Shown: in pieces, positions 33,521 to 43,845 of the stretch
How the letters are laid out: each line of letters starts with the position of its first letter
Numbering within the stretch: the first letter of the stretch is position 1
Source: Aphrocallistes beatrix
Lineage: Eukaryota; Porifera; Hexactinellida; Sceptrulophora; Aphrocallistidae
Reading direction: 5' to 3'
NCBI GenBank assembly: GCA_963281255.1
Contig: OY725488.1
Span: 3,619,925 to 3,683,924 of the forward strand
DNA: 64,000 bases
Made by a program: the position numbers and the translations under genes
Notes under the pieces: generated by a model
Database searches by the model: none
What the model was told of the DNA's origin: nothing
The model's input: the letters and a program-made list of their open reading frames with translations, nothing else

Positions 33521-33639
33521 TGATCATAATTATTTAGAATATGGAGAATTCCAGGTCAATTAATCCATTCAATTCACCAACATCAACTGATTTGCCAGAA
33601 AGTTGGTGAATTAGATTGAGATAGACACATCAAATATAA

Positions 33640-35048
33640 TATCAATGTATAGTATATCGACCATAAATAATCGTTTGACCAAGTCAAATTAAGTCTATTA
33701 CTTTTTATTCATTCATTATGACGTCATCACATTCGAATCAGAATATGATAAACAGGTGAAACGGTTATTTACGATTGAGAGAGACGCATCAAATAAATTA
33801 TCATTGCCTAGTATTTCGACAATAAACAATCGTTTAAGCTTTCGTTCTATTCCGTAAATAGACATTAGTAGATCTATTTTGAATGCAGATGTTAGTTCTA
33901 CTCCCAAAATTGGCGTTAGTTTTACTTTTTGAGCATGTAAACGCTAGTGATACTTCCAAAATGGGAGTTGGTTCAACATTTTGAATCCGTAAAGTCGTAG
34001 ACATTAGCTCTACTTTAAAATTCGATCTGAAATGCTTCTTTCACAGTATTTAGGTTAGTATTCTCAACTTAAAATGCTGCTTTCAGCTATTTCTTTACAT
34101 ATTTCATCCAAAATGCTTCATACTTTCTTTTGATTCCTTCCCAAAAAGGTACAATTATTCCACATTATTCACTGTAACTCACTTAAAATGCCACTCAACC
34201 ACCTCTCCATACAGAAATTCATATTTCACTCTTTGGCTAATATTCTCAACCGAAAATGCACCTCTTCGCTTTCTTCTTGCTGATATAGCATACGAGATGC
34301 AGGACAATTGTGGAAAAGAACAAACGCAAATATTCAAAAAGTAAAACCAACGCCAATTTTTGGAGTAGAACTAACGTCTACATTCAAAATAGATCTAATG
34401 TCTAGATACGGAATAGAACGAATGTATGCGCCCCTCCATAAACTGCCTCTGAAAATCACTAAATTCGCCACAGATATGACTAATCAAAATTTTAACAATG
34501 AATATTGATACTTTGATACCGTTTGTATATATGCTGGTAATACATTCATAATCTCTACCCTGCATGGTTACTGATTCCAAACAGATCATGTGTTTGTTCA
34601 ACCATCTCTTGCCGTATCCCTAGTCCAAAATCTACAAGTTACTTTATGGAATTATATGTAGTAGATCATATATTAGCCTAATGATTAACACGAACTAGTG
34701 TATATATTAGAGTTGAAACCACGACTTGGGTTTACTAAAAATAAGTACTCTACGAAAACATAATATGTACGTAGTGAACACTAACATCATATAGAAGGTG
34801 CTATGGCATCATCATGAGTAAATGAAAAGAGCTAGAAGTGATCTGACTTGGTTAAACGATTGTTTATGGTCGATATACTATACAATGATAATATATTTGA
34901 TGAATCTATTTCAATCTCAATTAACCGTTTCGCCAATTTTTCATTTTTTGATTCGAATGTGACGACGTCATAATGAATGAATAAAAAGTGTTAGAATTGA
35001 TCTGACTAGGTCAAACGATTGTTTATTGTCGCTATACTATATATTGAT
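33640..35048. repeat. Nested inverted-repeat unit with about 200-bp outer arms
   Basis: Outer arms 33640-33836 and 34845-35048 are reverse complements (TTATTCATTCATTATGACGTC, trimmed; ACATTCGAATCA; CAATCGTTTGACC). Each arm itself holds two direct copies of a GTATAGTATATCGACCATAA-like unit. An inner pair, 33840-33935 and 34331-34428, is also inverted (CCAAAATTGGCGTTAGTTTT against its complement). Between them, AAAATGC words recur. No transposase. HLF copy J begins directly at the right arm's edge. Confidence 0.65.
34436..34680. repeat. Fold-back family FB1, right-arm fragment
   Basis: CTGCCTCTGAAAATCACTAA, ATATATGCTGGTAATACATT and TCCCTAGTCCAAAATCTAC match the right arm of the palindrome at 52191-53234. 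Confidence 0.6.
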
Positions 35049-35050
35049 AA

Positions 35051-35537
35051 CAAGCGCGATTCGCTTGCTTGCGCTGCGCGGCTGGCGGACACTTTGTGTC
35101 CACCGGAGGCTCCCTTCGATCGCCTGGGGTCACATTGGTTAATTATAAGGGAGATAACATCTCTAAATATGTCCATAGTGTTAAAATCAATTATAACTCG
35201 AAAAATCACCAAATTTGTCAATTTTTGAAATTTGATGCATTATGATGACGTCATAACAGTGATGAGTCATCATTTGTTGATGATAGTTGTAACATCATAA
35301 CTGGGATATGTTAATATACAAATTCTATTAAAATTTCAACTTTCTACGACTTAAAATGGCTGAGATATAGCCGAAAAACTGAAATTTATAATTATGAAAA
35401 AGGCAACAATGACATCATAATTCCATGATGAGTTGACATTTTCGTCTGAACTCAGAACTTACCGGAGCCATAGCCAAAAGACTTCCACATGCCAAAAATC
35501 AGCTTTCTACGCCTGGCAGTTTCACCAATCAATTCGT

Positions 35538-35602
<65 letters not shown>
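35051..35602 (+). repeat. HLF repeat, copy J, ending in a long TA microsatellite
   Basis: Follows A35050 with CAAGCGCGATTCGCTTGC, then the perfect GGCGGACACTTTGTGTCC-ACC region (one mismatch), GGGAGATAACATCTC, both GACGTCA blocks and CAATCAATTCGTTACA. The AT tract 35541-35602 is about 31 uninterrupted TA units, and the ATTAATCGAG tail is missing. Reading frames through the tract are artefacts. Confidence 0.85.
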
Positions 35603-35605
<3 letters not shown>

Positions 35606-35740
35606 AGGTGGCTTTTAAGTTCTTTCCCAAGCTTGATTAGGTATAAAATTTCTAATAATCAAACAATCTTACAGGGTGGCTCATAAGTTCTGATACAAGC
35701 TTCATTATGTGTAAAATGATTTATACTCAACAATCTTAGC
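35603..35740. repeat. Tandem pair of a mariner-type end
   Basis: About 68 bp occurs twice in tandem: CAAGGTGGCTTTTAAGTTCT and CAGGGTGGCTCATAAGTTCT each continue to AAGCTT.ATTA.GT.TAAAAT and a CAATCTTA ending. The unit has the look of a Tc1/mariner terminal sequence (CAGGGTG..., next to TA), and no opposite end was found. Confidence 0.5.
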
Positions 35741-36209
35741 TATTATGGTCTTTAGAGATTCTAAATCGAATATTCTCGATGATTTTAGAAGACTTTTTCA
35801 GTGTAAGACCTGGAACTGTGTTTTGTGTGGTGACTTTTATGGGGAAAAAATGTGTCCTGGCACGCAGCGAAAATCGAGAATCAAGGTCGCTACTTCTGTA
35901 AAAAATGTCTTTATCATCGATGTCCTATGACGATTTAGCACCAGATAACTTTCATTCACCATTGAAATATTTCATAAATCCATTGAATTTATTATCAAAA
36001 ACGAGATAAAGTTATTATTTTACGAGATCAAATTAGGTACATTTCGCAAAATCACCCAAAATTTCACTTTTTTTCACATCTCTAGAAATCTGATCCAAAT
36101 GGTTTTCAATATGTACTGATATAAACATCCTATATTTCTACAAATTTAGAGTGTTCGAGGGAAATGTGAGAGCCAATTTTTCGTAGAATTTGAAGACTCT
36201 AGAAAGATC
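35741..36209. other. Interval preceding the ZMYM/hAT-like pseudogene
   Basis: Short open frames but no recognisable motif, except that 36150-36209 may be upstream sequence of the following pseudogene. Confidence 0.3.
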
Positions 36210-37585
36210 ATGCCTCGTCATTTCAACAGAGATTTTTTGAAAACTTGTCCGTGGATACGATATGATCTTGAAATGGAAAAAGCTTTCTGCAGCTTTTGCA
36301 AGAGAGCTAAAGATGGAGGTTTGAAGCTGTATAAGGAACCAGGATCCAAGCAAGTGAAGTGGTCGAGTGCCTGGGTTGAAGAAGGATGGAATACATGGGG
36401 AAGGTCAAGTGAGCTGATGAGCAAACACCAGGATAGTTCTAGTCATCGACATGCTGTGATTTTTGTAAATAGACTTAAATTCTATAGGCAACCAATTGAC
36501 AGATCATTTCAGCGAACAGCAGCGGGAAAACCGAATAGCGCTTCGTGCAATTATTCAAGTAGTATAATTCCTCGGTAAACAGGGATTACCGTTTCGCGGT
36601 ATTCTGATGAAGGGGGAACTTCAGGCAGCTAGTGTCATTACTTGGCCAGTATTCTACTTCTCTTGATAAGTATCTAGTTAGAAAAGGATTCAAATGGTTG
36701 AGTTGGGAGACTCAAAACACTCTCATTAGTCTCTTGGTGACGGGATTCTCGTGAATTTGGTGAAGGAGGTAATTTGTAATGGACTTTTCGGGGTAAATAT
36801 GGACGAGACAACTGACTGCGCGACAGTTGAACAGGTGTCTATAGTCTTAAGAATAGTCTCGAGGGATCTTGAGGTTTCAGAACATTTTGTTGGGTTATAT
36901 GATACCAAGGACGCAACTGCTCAGACTTTAACGGAGCTTCTAGTCAATACATTGGGAGAGATCAGCAAAGGCTTGCTCAACTTAGAGAACTATCGGGCCC
37001 AAAGCTATGATGGGGAAGCAAACATGAAGGGGCACCTCACTGGGGTACAGACAAGAGTTAGGGTAATTCAACCAAAGGCAGTCTTCTCATATTGCAGTGG
37101 TCACATGCTTAACCTTGTTCTCAAGGACGCGGCTGAGAAAGTGGACATATTCGCTAATGCAATCGAATTTGCTCGTGCACTCGGAAACTTCTGTAAGGAC
37201 AGTGCAAAACGCAAGCTGAGGTTCCAAAACACGCCGATCAACTCAGAAATATTTGGTGAGTTGGTTACCGATGATGAGACACAAACAACGAGTCGGCGAG
37301 GTCCAACCATCCGTCCACTATGCCCCACACGTTGGGTCATGAGACAGGCAATCCTCGATTCGATAAATTTCGAGGATTCTTGGAGCATCACTAGCCACAG
37401 TTTACAATACCCTGAAAATAATTCGAAATGGAAAAGATCTAGAACTTCAAAAAAGAGGTGGGTGAAAGGCAGTGAAATCAACAGCCATTGAGAATACCCT
37501 GAGACAGAATATCCGCAGATCTTTTGGAGTAATTACTTTGGATGAGCTCCATTCAAAAGTAACTAAACTTTGTGTTAACCTAAAA
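36210..37585 (+). pseudogene. ZMYM1-like hAT transposase (TTF zinc finger + DUF4371), broken
   Basis: First block (36210-36490): a TTF-type zinc-finger with CPWIRYDLEMEKAFCSFC, KWSSAWVEEGWNTW and SSSHRHAV. A middle stretch (36575-36750) in shifting frames gives KQGLPFRG and a TQN.LISL.GDGIL phrase. The main block (36751-37491) has NMDETTDCATVEQVSI, with the first catalytic Asp of the RNase-H fold, then SYDGEANMKGHLTGVQ, with the second, and YCSGHMLNLVLKDA, PLCPTRWVMR. These are the ordered landmarks of the hAT-derived DUF4371/ZMYM1 family. The C-terminal dimerisation domain is absent here. Stops and shifts at about 36578, 36660-36730 and 37400 make it a pseudogene. hAT ends were not identified around it. 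Confidence 0.75.
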
Positions 37586-37904
37586 TATTTCCAAAACTTT
37601 TAAATGCTTAAAATTGAATGTTTGTAAATAACCATAAATCGTAATTGATTATCAGACAGTCTTACACTATGCATGCATTAGTCAGAAGTTACAAGTAGAT
37701 GACTAGTAAGTTTATGTTACCAATTGCATCTAGTGGTATGTTAGATTTTGAAGTACTAGCTAGAAAGGAGAAAAACAAAAATACTTCATAATGTTCCTGA
37801 ATAAGGAATAATGAAGCTTTAGAACATGTAGAAGAGAAGGTGGGATTTATTTAATTTATTCATTTATTAAATTTATCTCAGAGCCATATCAACAACGACT
37901 ATTA
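37586..37904. other. AT-rich interval
   Basis: Nothing that can be supported between the pseudogene and the FB2 palindrome. Confidence 0.35.
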
Positions 37905-38869
37905 GTGGTGCGGCATAGCATGAAATTTATAACAATTGTGCATTTTGTGATAAAAGCACCAAAATTGGTACACATGTACTTTGATATACTATGAACATTT
38001 TAGATATTGGGCCACCTGAAACGATGCCTATGTCAGCCATGACAGCTGGCCCCAAATTACCACGTCCGATAGTATTGCTGGAATGGTCCCCTATCAATAA
38101 CTTCTTTTAATCACAACAGATCATATTTTGAAATTAGTGTCCAGCACGAAATTTCCAGCAATTTGATATATATATTGACCATATTTGGAAAATTTTTTTG
38201 GCTGCCTGTCCCTAGCAATGACCAGGAATGTTGAAAAATTCCGATCTCCAAATTTTGGAGGAACCATATCTGACCATATCTATGACCCCTTGTTATTCTC
38301 GGCTAGGTTCAGCGAGTACGAATATGCAAATTAGAATGCTCTGAAATGTCATATGTGGAATATATGAAAGTTTTGTGGTATGCCATAGTGGAAGGTATAG
38401 TTGAATGTGGTCAAACATTCATATATTCTACATATGATATATCAGAGCGTTCTAATTAGCATATTCGTACTCGCTGAACCTAGCCGAGAAGAACAAGGGT
38501 CACTCGCTATGGTTCCTCAAAAATTTAGAGATCGGAATTTTTCAACATTCCAGGCCGTTGCTAGGAACGGGCAACCAAAATGATTCTCCAAATATGGTCA
38601 ATATATATATAAAAATGCTGAAAATTTCGTGCTGGACACGAATTTAACAATCAAAATATGATCTGGTGTGATTAAAAGAAGTAATTGATAGAGGACAATT
38701 CTGGCAATACTATCGGACGTGATAATTAGGGGCCAGCTGTCATGGCTGACATAGGCATCGTTTCATGTGGCCCAATATCCAAAAATGTTCATAGTATATC
38801 AATGTACATGTGTACCAATTTTGTTGCTTTTATCACAAAATGCACAATTGTTTTGCTATGCCGCACCAC
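37905..38869. mobile_element. Large fold-back element FB2, 965 bp
   Basis: The whole unit is one imperfect palindrome: it begins GTGGTGCGGCATAGCA and ends with the complement; TA lies at 37903-37904 and 38870-38871. Arms of roughly 460 bp meet around 38396 and include CATGACAGCTGGCCCC, TATTGACCATATTTGGA and TACTCGCTGAACCTAGCC with their mirrors. No gene. The arms are shared with 26990-27340. Confidence 0.8.
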
Positions 38870-38911
38870 TATATATAAGATGCATAGATAATAGCTTGCT
38901 ACATTTAAGTT

Positions 38912-39345
38912 TCTCAGGAACTTGCAATTTTGGAATAGGGATACGGTAGAAAATGGAAGAATTAATACATGAGCTATCATAAATCATAAACCCATGCACA
39001 ATTTAACCCATTACCAGCATATATAAATATTGTGTCAAAGTGCCCATATCCGTTGTTAAAATTTAGATGAGTCATTATATATAATTGCGGAAAAAGGTCA
39101 CATTTGTGACAAATTTATTGAATTCCTAGGTCGTTTAAGAGCACTTTAAAGTTTTGTTGTTTTTTTCCATCGAAAAGAGCTATCAATGGGTTGATGCAAA
39201 AAATAAGAAATTTTTCTTGGACTGTTGCTACATTCCAGTGTTGCTGTGGAAGCGTATTTTTTCAATTTGGGTCATATCTTGAAAACTGCAAGAGCTAGAC
39301 ATTAAAATTTAACTCATTTGATAGCGAATAGATAACTTCTTATGA
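38912..39345. repeat. Fold-back family FB1, left-arm copy
   Basis: ATACATGAGCTATCATAAAT, CCAGCATATATAAATATTGT, CCCATATCCGTTGTTAAAA, CTACATTCCAGTGTTGCT and TTTGATAGCGAATAGATA match the left arm of the palindrome at 52191-53234. The second arm is absent. Confidence 0.7.
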
Positions 39346-40327
39346 AGGCTCTTTAAATAATCCGAAATAAAAATAGAGCAGGTGATTATGTTTATTCTAC
39401 GACTCTAAGCGTGACTCTGTGTTGATAGGACGTAGGTACAACAATAGCGGTCTTGGACAATGTTCTGATCTAAGCGAAGTAAGCACTTCATAGAAAGAAT
39501 GATATTCTCTTAAGTGACCCATTTCACGACATTTTGCCGTAGATGAGAATCAAATCACAAGTCTAGTTTTTTAAAGTTTGTCCTTGCATCAGTACAAATG
39601 TATCATTATGATCTCAATAAAGAAAGGAAAAGAAATCTTGGGATTTTCCGATTCGGTTTTGGTCGCAATGCCAATACCGAGGCATACATGGATAATAACT
39701 ATCAATATCAACAGTGAACCTCAGGACACTTTAATAAATAAATAACCCTCAGAGTGTCTTGAGAGTTTAAGGGGCAGAGTTAGGGTGGTATACAATTCGT
39801 GCAGATCATATAAAGAGTCTAAATAGCCTGCTAAGAAATTACTACGTCGATTCTTTTGTTCACCAACTGATGTTGAAATCGACTAAACTATGTCAGGGAT
39901 ATGCTCAATGCACCAGCTTCCTGAAAAGTCCCGATCAAGTCTTTCGTCAAAGAGAGACTTGAAAGTAAATTTTAAGACGTTTTTGATCCAATCAAGAAGC
40001 TGAATTTGAACAACTGATGGAAGAAGAATAAAACAACCCCCCAAAACGGTATCTTTACTAAAAGAATATCGCAGTCCTTCGGTATTACCGTTGCAAAACT
40101 AGTCATCTTGAAAGGAGCAATTCAATACTCATATCAGAATCAACACTCAGGTCGTCAAATAAGAAACCGCTGAAATATTATTTGAAGGACGAAGGCCCAC
40201 TTTCTGAAGACACACTCAAAAAATTGTCCATGGCTCATAAATGGCCTCACTGTAATTCGAACCATACAGGTAGAGAAAACTGATCCAAATGGCTGAAGAT
40301 TAGTTGCAATTTATAATCCATCTGAAT
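39346..40327. other. Interval without recognised gene
   Basis: Moderately less AT-rich than neighbours. Short plus-strand open pieces near 40080-40280 (e.g. YYLKDEGPLSEDTLKKL) hint at an old coding relic that I cannot name. Confidence 0.3.
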
Positions 40328-40531
40328 CAGGGATTTTCGACCCGTAGGTCACGACCCACTGGTGGTCGCGAGAGATCTTTCGGGTCGCGGGATAGTACAT
40401 TTTCCCACGGAACACACAATAACAATTTGAACATGAATTTCGGATATTAGTCCTAATTCACTTGATTGTGGTGTTTTATTTAAATGTTCTAATTGTTTAT
40501 ATACTGTATTATAGATACGCGTATAACACTA

Positions 40532-41832
40532 CAGGGTGTTCAATAAGTTCGTGGAAAATAGTATTTAGAATACTAATAGAGGGTATCTTTAGCTTGGGAT
40601 GCTTTAATCATATATTTTTGTATTTACTTAGATTTTTTAGTATTTCTAGCAGCGATATTCTGATCAATATTCAGATCTTCCTTTGTGTTGTTTGAAAAAA
40701 AATGAATTTTGAGAATTTAGAGCATCGGGCAGTCATTAAATTCCTCTGTAAAAAAGGATTAAGCGCTACAGAAACGTTTAAAGAGATGAAAGAGGTCCTC
40801 AATGACAATGCCCCAAGTCAATCTATGTTTGCAAAATGGCATGCTGAATTCAAACGTGGAAGACAAAGCATAACAGATGACCCTCGATCAGGAAGACCCC
40901 CATTTTCACACAATCCAGACACGATCCACTCTATTACCGATATGATACAAAAGGATCACTGCATATCGATAAGAAATATTGCGAATAGAGTAGATTTATC
41001 TATTGGGACTATTCACTCAATTATTCATGACCAACTTGGGCTCAAGAAATTCAAAGCAAAGTGGATACCAAAAATGTTATCTGAAGATCAAATGCGGATC
41101 AGAGTGGAGACTAGTAAGAGAATGTTTGACCTGTATATGTCCAATCCAGAAGATTTTCATGCAAGGCTGGTTACAGGAGATGAAACCTGGATATACTACC
41201 ATGATCCTTTAACTGTTAACGAGGCCGTAGAATGGAGACATAAAGATTCTCCAAAGCCCAAAGTCCCTCGACTTGGTAATCCTTGTCCAAAGTCGAAATC
41301 AAAGGTGATGCTATCAATATTTTGGGATTCTAAGGGATCATTGTTGCTTGATTATCTGCCAAAGAATACAACTGTTACTGGAGCATATTATGCTGATCTA
41401 ATGACGAGATTACGTGATTCAATAAAGACGAATAGGCGTGGGATGCTTAAGAAAATTCCACTCCTTTTACACGATAATGCCCCATCCCACAAAAGCCATA
41501 TTGCACAAGAGGCAATAAGAAATTGTGGCTTTAAACAGGCTGAACACCCACCCTACAGTCCTGATTTAGCTCCCAGTGACTTTTATCTATTTCCTATTGC
41601 TAAGCAAGCACTACGTGGAAAGAGTTTTGACGAAGATGATGCCTTGGAATCGTGTTTTGAAGACTGGCTGGACGCTCAAGACAAAAAATTCTTTCATCAT
41701 GGTATAGAGAAACTTAAAGATAGATGGCTTAAATGTATTGAACTAAAAGGGAATTATGTTGAAAATTAACAATTAACAATTACTATACTAGTTACATAAA
41801 TGCTAAATTCCACGAACTTATTGAACACCCTG
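40532..41832 (+). mobile_element. Mariner transposon, structurally complete
   Basis: 1301 bp with perfect 25-bp inverted ends, starting CAGGGTGTTCAATAAGTTCG and continuing TGGAA. TA duplications at 40530-40531 and 41833-41834. Perfect ends plus an unbroken gene suggest a young insertion. Confidence 0.95.
40702..41769 (+). CDS. Mariner transposase (DD34D), complete reading frame
   Basis: 355 residues, about normal for the family. N-terminal helix-turn-helix pair (about 5-115): HRAVIKFLCKKGLSATETF, FAKWHAEFKRGRQSI, the DDPRSGRPP hook, then IRNIANRVDLSIGTIHSII. The linker WIPKMLSEDQ precedes the core: VTGDETWIYYHDP (first Asp near 166), LLLHDNAPSHKS (second) and HPPYSPDLAPSDFYLFPI (third), with 34 residues between the last two. 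The end KCIELKGNYVEN is typical. The start ATG is the first in frame, 170 bp from the left tip. The third-Asp block has PSDFYLF where the copy at 25068 has PCDFWLF, so they are different subgroups. No inactivating change is visible. It would bind its own 25-bp ends and insert at TA. Confidence 0.95.
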   Translation: MNFENLEHRAVIKFLCKKGLSATETFKEMKEVLNDNAPSQSMFAKWHAEFKRGRQSITDDPRSGRPPFSHNPDTIHSITDMIQKDHCISIRNIANRVDLSIGTIHSIIHDQLGLKKFKAKWIPKMLSEDQMRIRVETSKRMFDLYMSNPEDFHARLVTGDETWIYYHDPLTVNEAVEWRHKDSPKPKVPRLGNPCPKSKSKVMLSIFWDSKGSLLLDYLPKNTTVTGAYYADLMTRLRDSIKTNRRGMLKKIPLLLHDNAPSHKSHIAQEAIRNCGFKQAEHPPYSPDLAPSDFYLFPIAKQALRGKSFDEDDALESCFEDWLDAQDKKFFHHGIEKLKDRWLKCIELKGNYVEN

Positions 41833-42032
41833 TATATGCATACGTAAATGGAATGAGTACTAGAAGAATTATTTATTGAAGTACGAAACTGTCACTGATA
41901 AATTATTAGAACCTGGGATAGTCAGCCATAGTATATTACATACCTAAAAATGTGCATTAATATTCTAATTTCTAATATTTTTGTGCTATGACATCAAAAC
42001 GTGCTGCGAATCGTGCTTATCTTATATATTAA

Positions 42033-42200
42033 AATGCTAGGATTTTTTTGTTTGTTTGTTTGTTTGTTTGAATTGATTGAAGAATTGGCAAGTCGTAGAG
42101 ATACGAAAATTGGCATGTAGGTTTCAAATGATGAATCTACGATTAAGTTCTAAGATCTAAGCGAAATTTTCACACCTCTCAAAAAAAATGGTGAAGCCGT
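42033..42200. repeat. CTAGGATTTTT-type repeat with (GTTT)n, HLF relative
   Basis: AAAATGCTAGGATTTTTTTG, five GTTT units, then GAATTGATTGAAGAATTGGC and TTGGCATGTAGG. The second part matches the minus-orientation HLF interior (GATTGAAGAAACTGCC, TTGGCATGTGGG) while the terminal part is different. A related start is at 31559. Confidence 0.5.
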
Positions 42201-42411
42201 ACAATACTATGTACGGCTTCACTCTCACAATAGAAATCATTATACGACAATATTGTAGGCTGTAATTGTAATTAATACTTCAAAGCAATAAGTTTTATGA
42301 ATGTCTCAATTATATATTATAGTGTATAGCAGTTAAAAAGGTTATTTCTATATTTTCACACCTTTATATACATATTTTCACAAGATTTGACGAATTTTGA
42401 AAATTATGCTA

Positions 42412-42659
42412 GAAACTAGCTTCCAACAGTTGACATGGGGTTTTTAGGGGTGTAGATTTCGAATATCATATTTTCAGATCGATATGATAAATTATTTGTT
42501 TACTTTTGTTTACAATGGAGACATAAAGTAAACAAATGACAAAAATAGGCTAGAAACTAGCTTCCAACAGTTGACATGGGATTTTAGGGGTGTAGATTTC
42601 GAATATCATATTTTCAGATCGATATGATAAATTATTTGTTTACTTTTGTTTACAATATA
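42412..42659. repeat. Direct tandem duplication, about 110 bp per unit
   Basis: AGAAACTAGCTTCCAACAGT through TTATTTGTTTACTTTTGTTT is present twice, starting near 42409 and 42549, separated by a short spacer (GGAGACATAAAGTAAAC). The second unit lacks one base of a G/T run. Recent local duplication inside the hAT element. Confidence 0.75.
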
Positions 42660-42789
42660 TATATAAAGGAAAAAATTCCAAAAATAGTTTAGATTGAGTA
42701 ACTCCAGTTGCATAGAAAATGGCTGGGATACATCCGCGATATCGGGGATACTGTGTCCCCTCTGGGCATTCTACGTTTAAATTTGTTTC

Positions 42790-42960
42790 ATGCTCGTTAC
42801 CAATCCAATGGTATATAATATTACTCCGAAGTTACTCATATCATTCCCATCAACATATCGATGTGAAACTGCGTTTTCTACCATGCTAGTAAAGAAGAAT
42901 AAGGCTCAAAATAACTTTTTTTTAAATTTGAAGCAGATCTCCGTTGCTGCTTATAAAGAA
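42790..42960 (+). pseudogene. hAT transposase C-terminal (dimerisation) fragment
   Basis: The frame reads LLISFPSTYRCETAFSTMLV followed by KKNKAQNNFF. The order P-S-T-Y-x-C-E-x-x-FS is the conserved heart of the hAT dimerisation domain in the ZBED5/FAM200-type lineage, where it is followed by K.KYRNRL; here that part is eroded. The open frame goes on to 43647, but after about 42960 it is no longer recognisable as hAT and crosses the element's right end. Confidence 0.6.
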
Positions 42961-43465
42961 CACAGCCCATATTTGAAATGCTCGTCAATCAGAAACAGTG
43001 TAGTAAAATTAGCATTCACAGGGAGTGGGTCGCGAACATTTCGAACATTAGAAAATTGGGTCAAGGTCCTAGAAAGGTTGAAAACCTCTGATCTAAAAAA
43101 TCTGACGCAATTCCAATGGCACTCATTAACGACACCTATAGGGAGACAGCATAAAGGAGGCAAAAGAAAGGAAATGGGCGTTTCAGGAACAAAGGTTAGA
43201 GTAGAAGGGTTTGATCAACTCTGTATAATGACGGCTGGAGACAAGATGTATTCCATGAGAAATGGACATATTATAAGGTTCTTAAGTGCAATTAGGAAGC
43301 TGGCGCGCATGAGCTACACCTGCATTTGGTCCTGGTACCTCTCAGTGGACTTCTTCTATCTCCCTGTACACTATACTGCTACCACTTTATCTGGCTGTTG
43401 GACCTTTCGTAGGCCAATATCAAGAGGAGGAGAACCGGAATATGTTCAGACCGGAGGCACACTAG

Positions 43466-43845
43466 CGTTTTCTGGGGACTGCAAATTAGGTGTTTATCCA
43501 GGATGTCGTGCAAATTGCATAACCACGGTAAGAGCTAATCCAGTAGAGGATCGCAATGGAATAGGAGTGGGAAATGTGAAGAGGCATTCCAATGCCTACG
43601 TAGTACCTTGTCGCGGGACCCGGTGGTATTGGCGTTCCCAGACATGAGTAAACTTGTACACATTAAAACAGACGCAATTGGAACCGGGATAGGAGTTGTC
43701 GGGGGAAAAGGATGTAGTCAACGGGAAAGTGAGACCCCTTGACTGCTATTCGGCGGCACTGAGTCCCAATCAGATAAATTATTCAGTAGGGCAGCTGGGG
43801 AACTGGGCTGTCATAATTGCTACCAGAAAATGGTCCCAGTACTGA
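43466..43845 (+). pseudogene. Ty3/gypsy pol remnant (RT thumb to RNase H)
   Basis: One plus-strand frame gives SGKCEEAFQCLRSTLSRDPV, FPDMSKLVHIKTDA (first RNase-H Asp, codon at 43671) and GTGIGVVGG, then a stop. The next frame continues SAALSPNQINYSVGQ and WAVIIATRKWSQY. This order is the reverse-transcriptase connection and RNase H of a Ty3/gypsy-type LTR retrotransposon. Upstream, a decayed FLGL..YY-like stretch is seen. No LTRs, protease or integrase found. Frameshifts and stops show an old relic. Confidence 0.65.

Larger units (their letters stand above)
40328..43090 (+). mobile_element. hAT element remnant carrying an inserted mariner
   Basis: Left end CAGGGATTTTCGACCC with GGTCACGACCC and GGTCGCGAG after it; right end complement CAGAGGTTTTCAACCT with TTCGCGACCCAC inside. 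The flanking octamers ATCTGAAT (40320-40327) and ATCTAAAA (43091-43098) agree at 6 of 8 positions, as a decayed 8-bp duplication would. Only the C-terminal dimerisation region of the transposase survives (42790-42960). The mariner at 40532-41832 came later. Confidence 0.6.

Noticed and set aside
35433..35686. Reading frames with Ile-Tyr runs
   Set aside because: They cross the TA microsatellite of HLF copy J and differ in every copy.
42790..43647. Single 285-residue protein across 42790-43647
   Set aside because: The frame runs from a hAT C-terminal relic across the hAT terminal repeat into a gypsy pol remnant, so it is a chance fusion of unrelated sequences.
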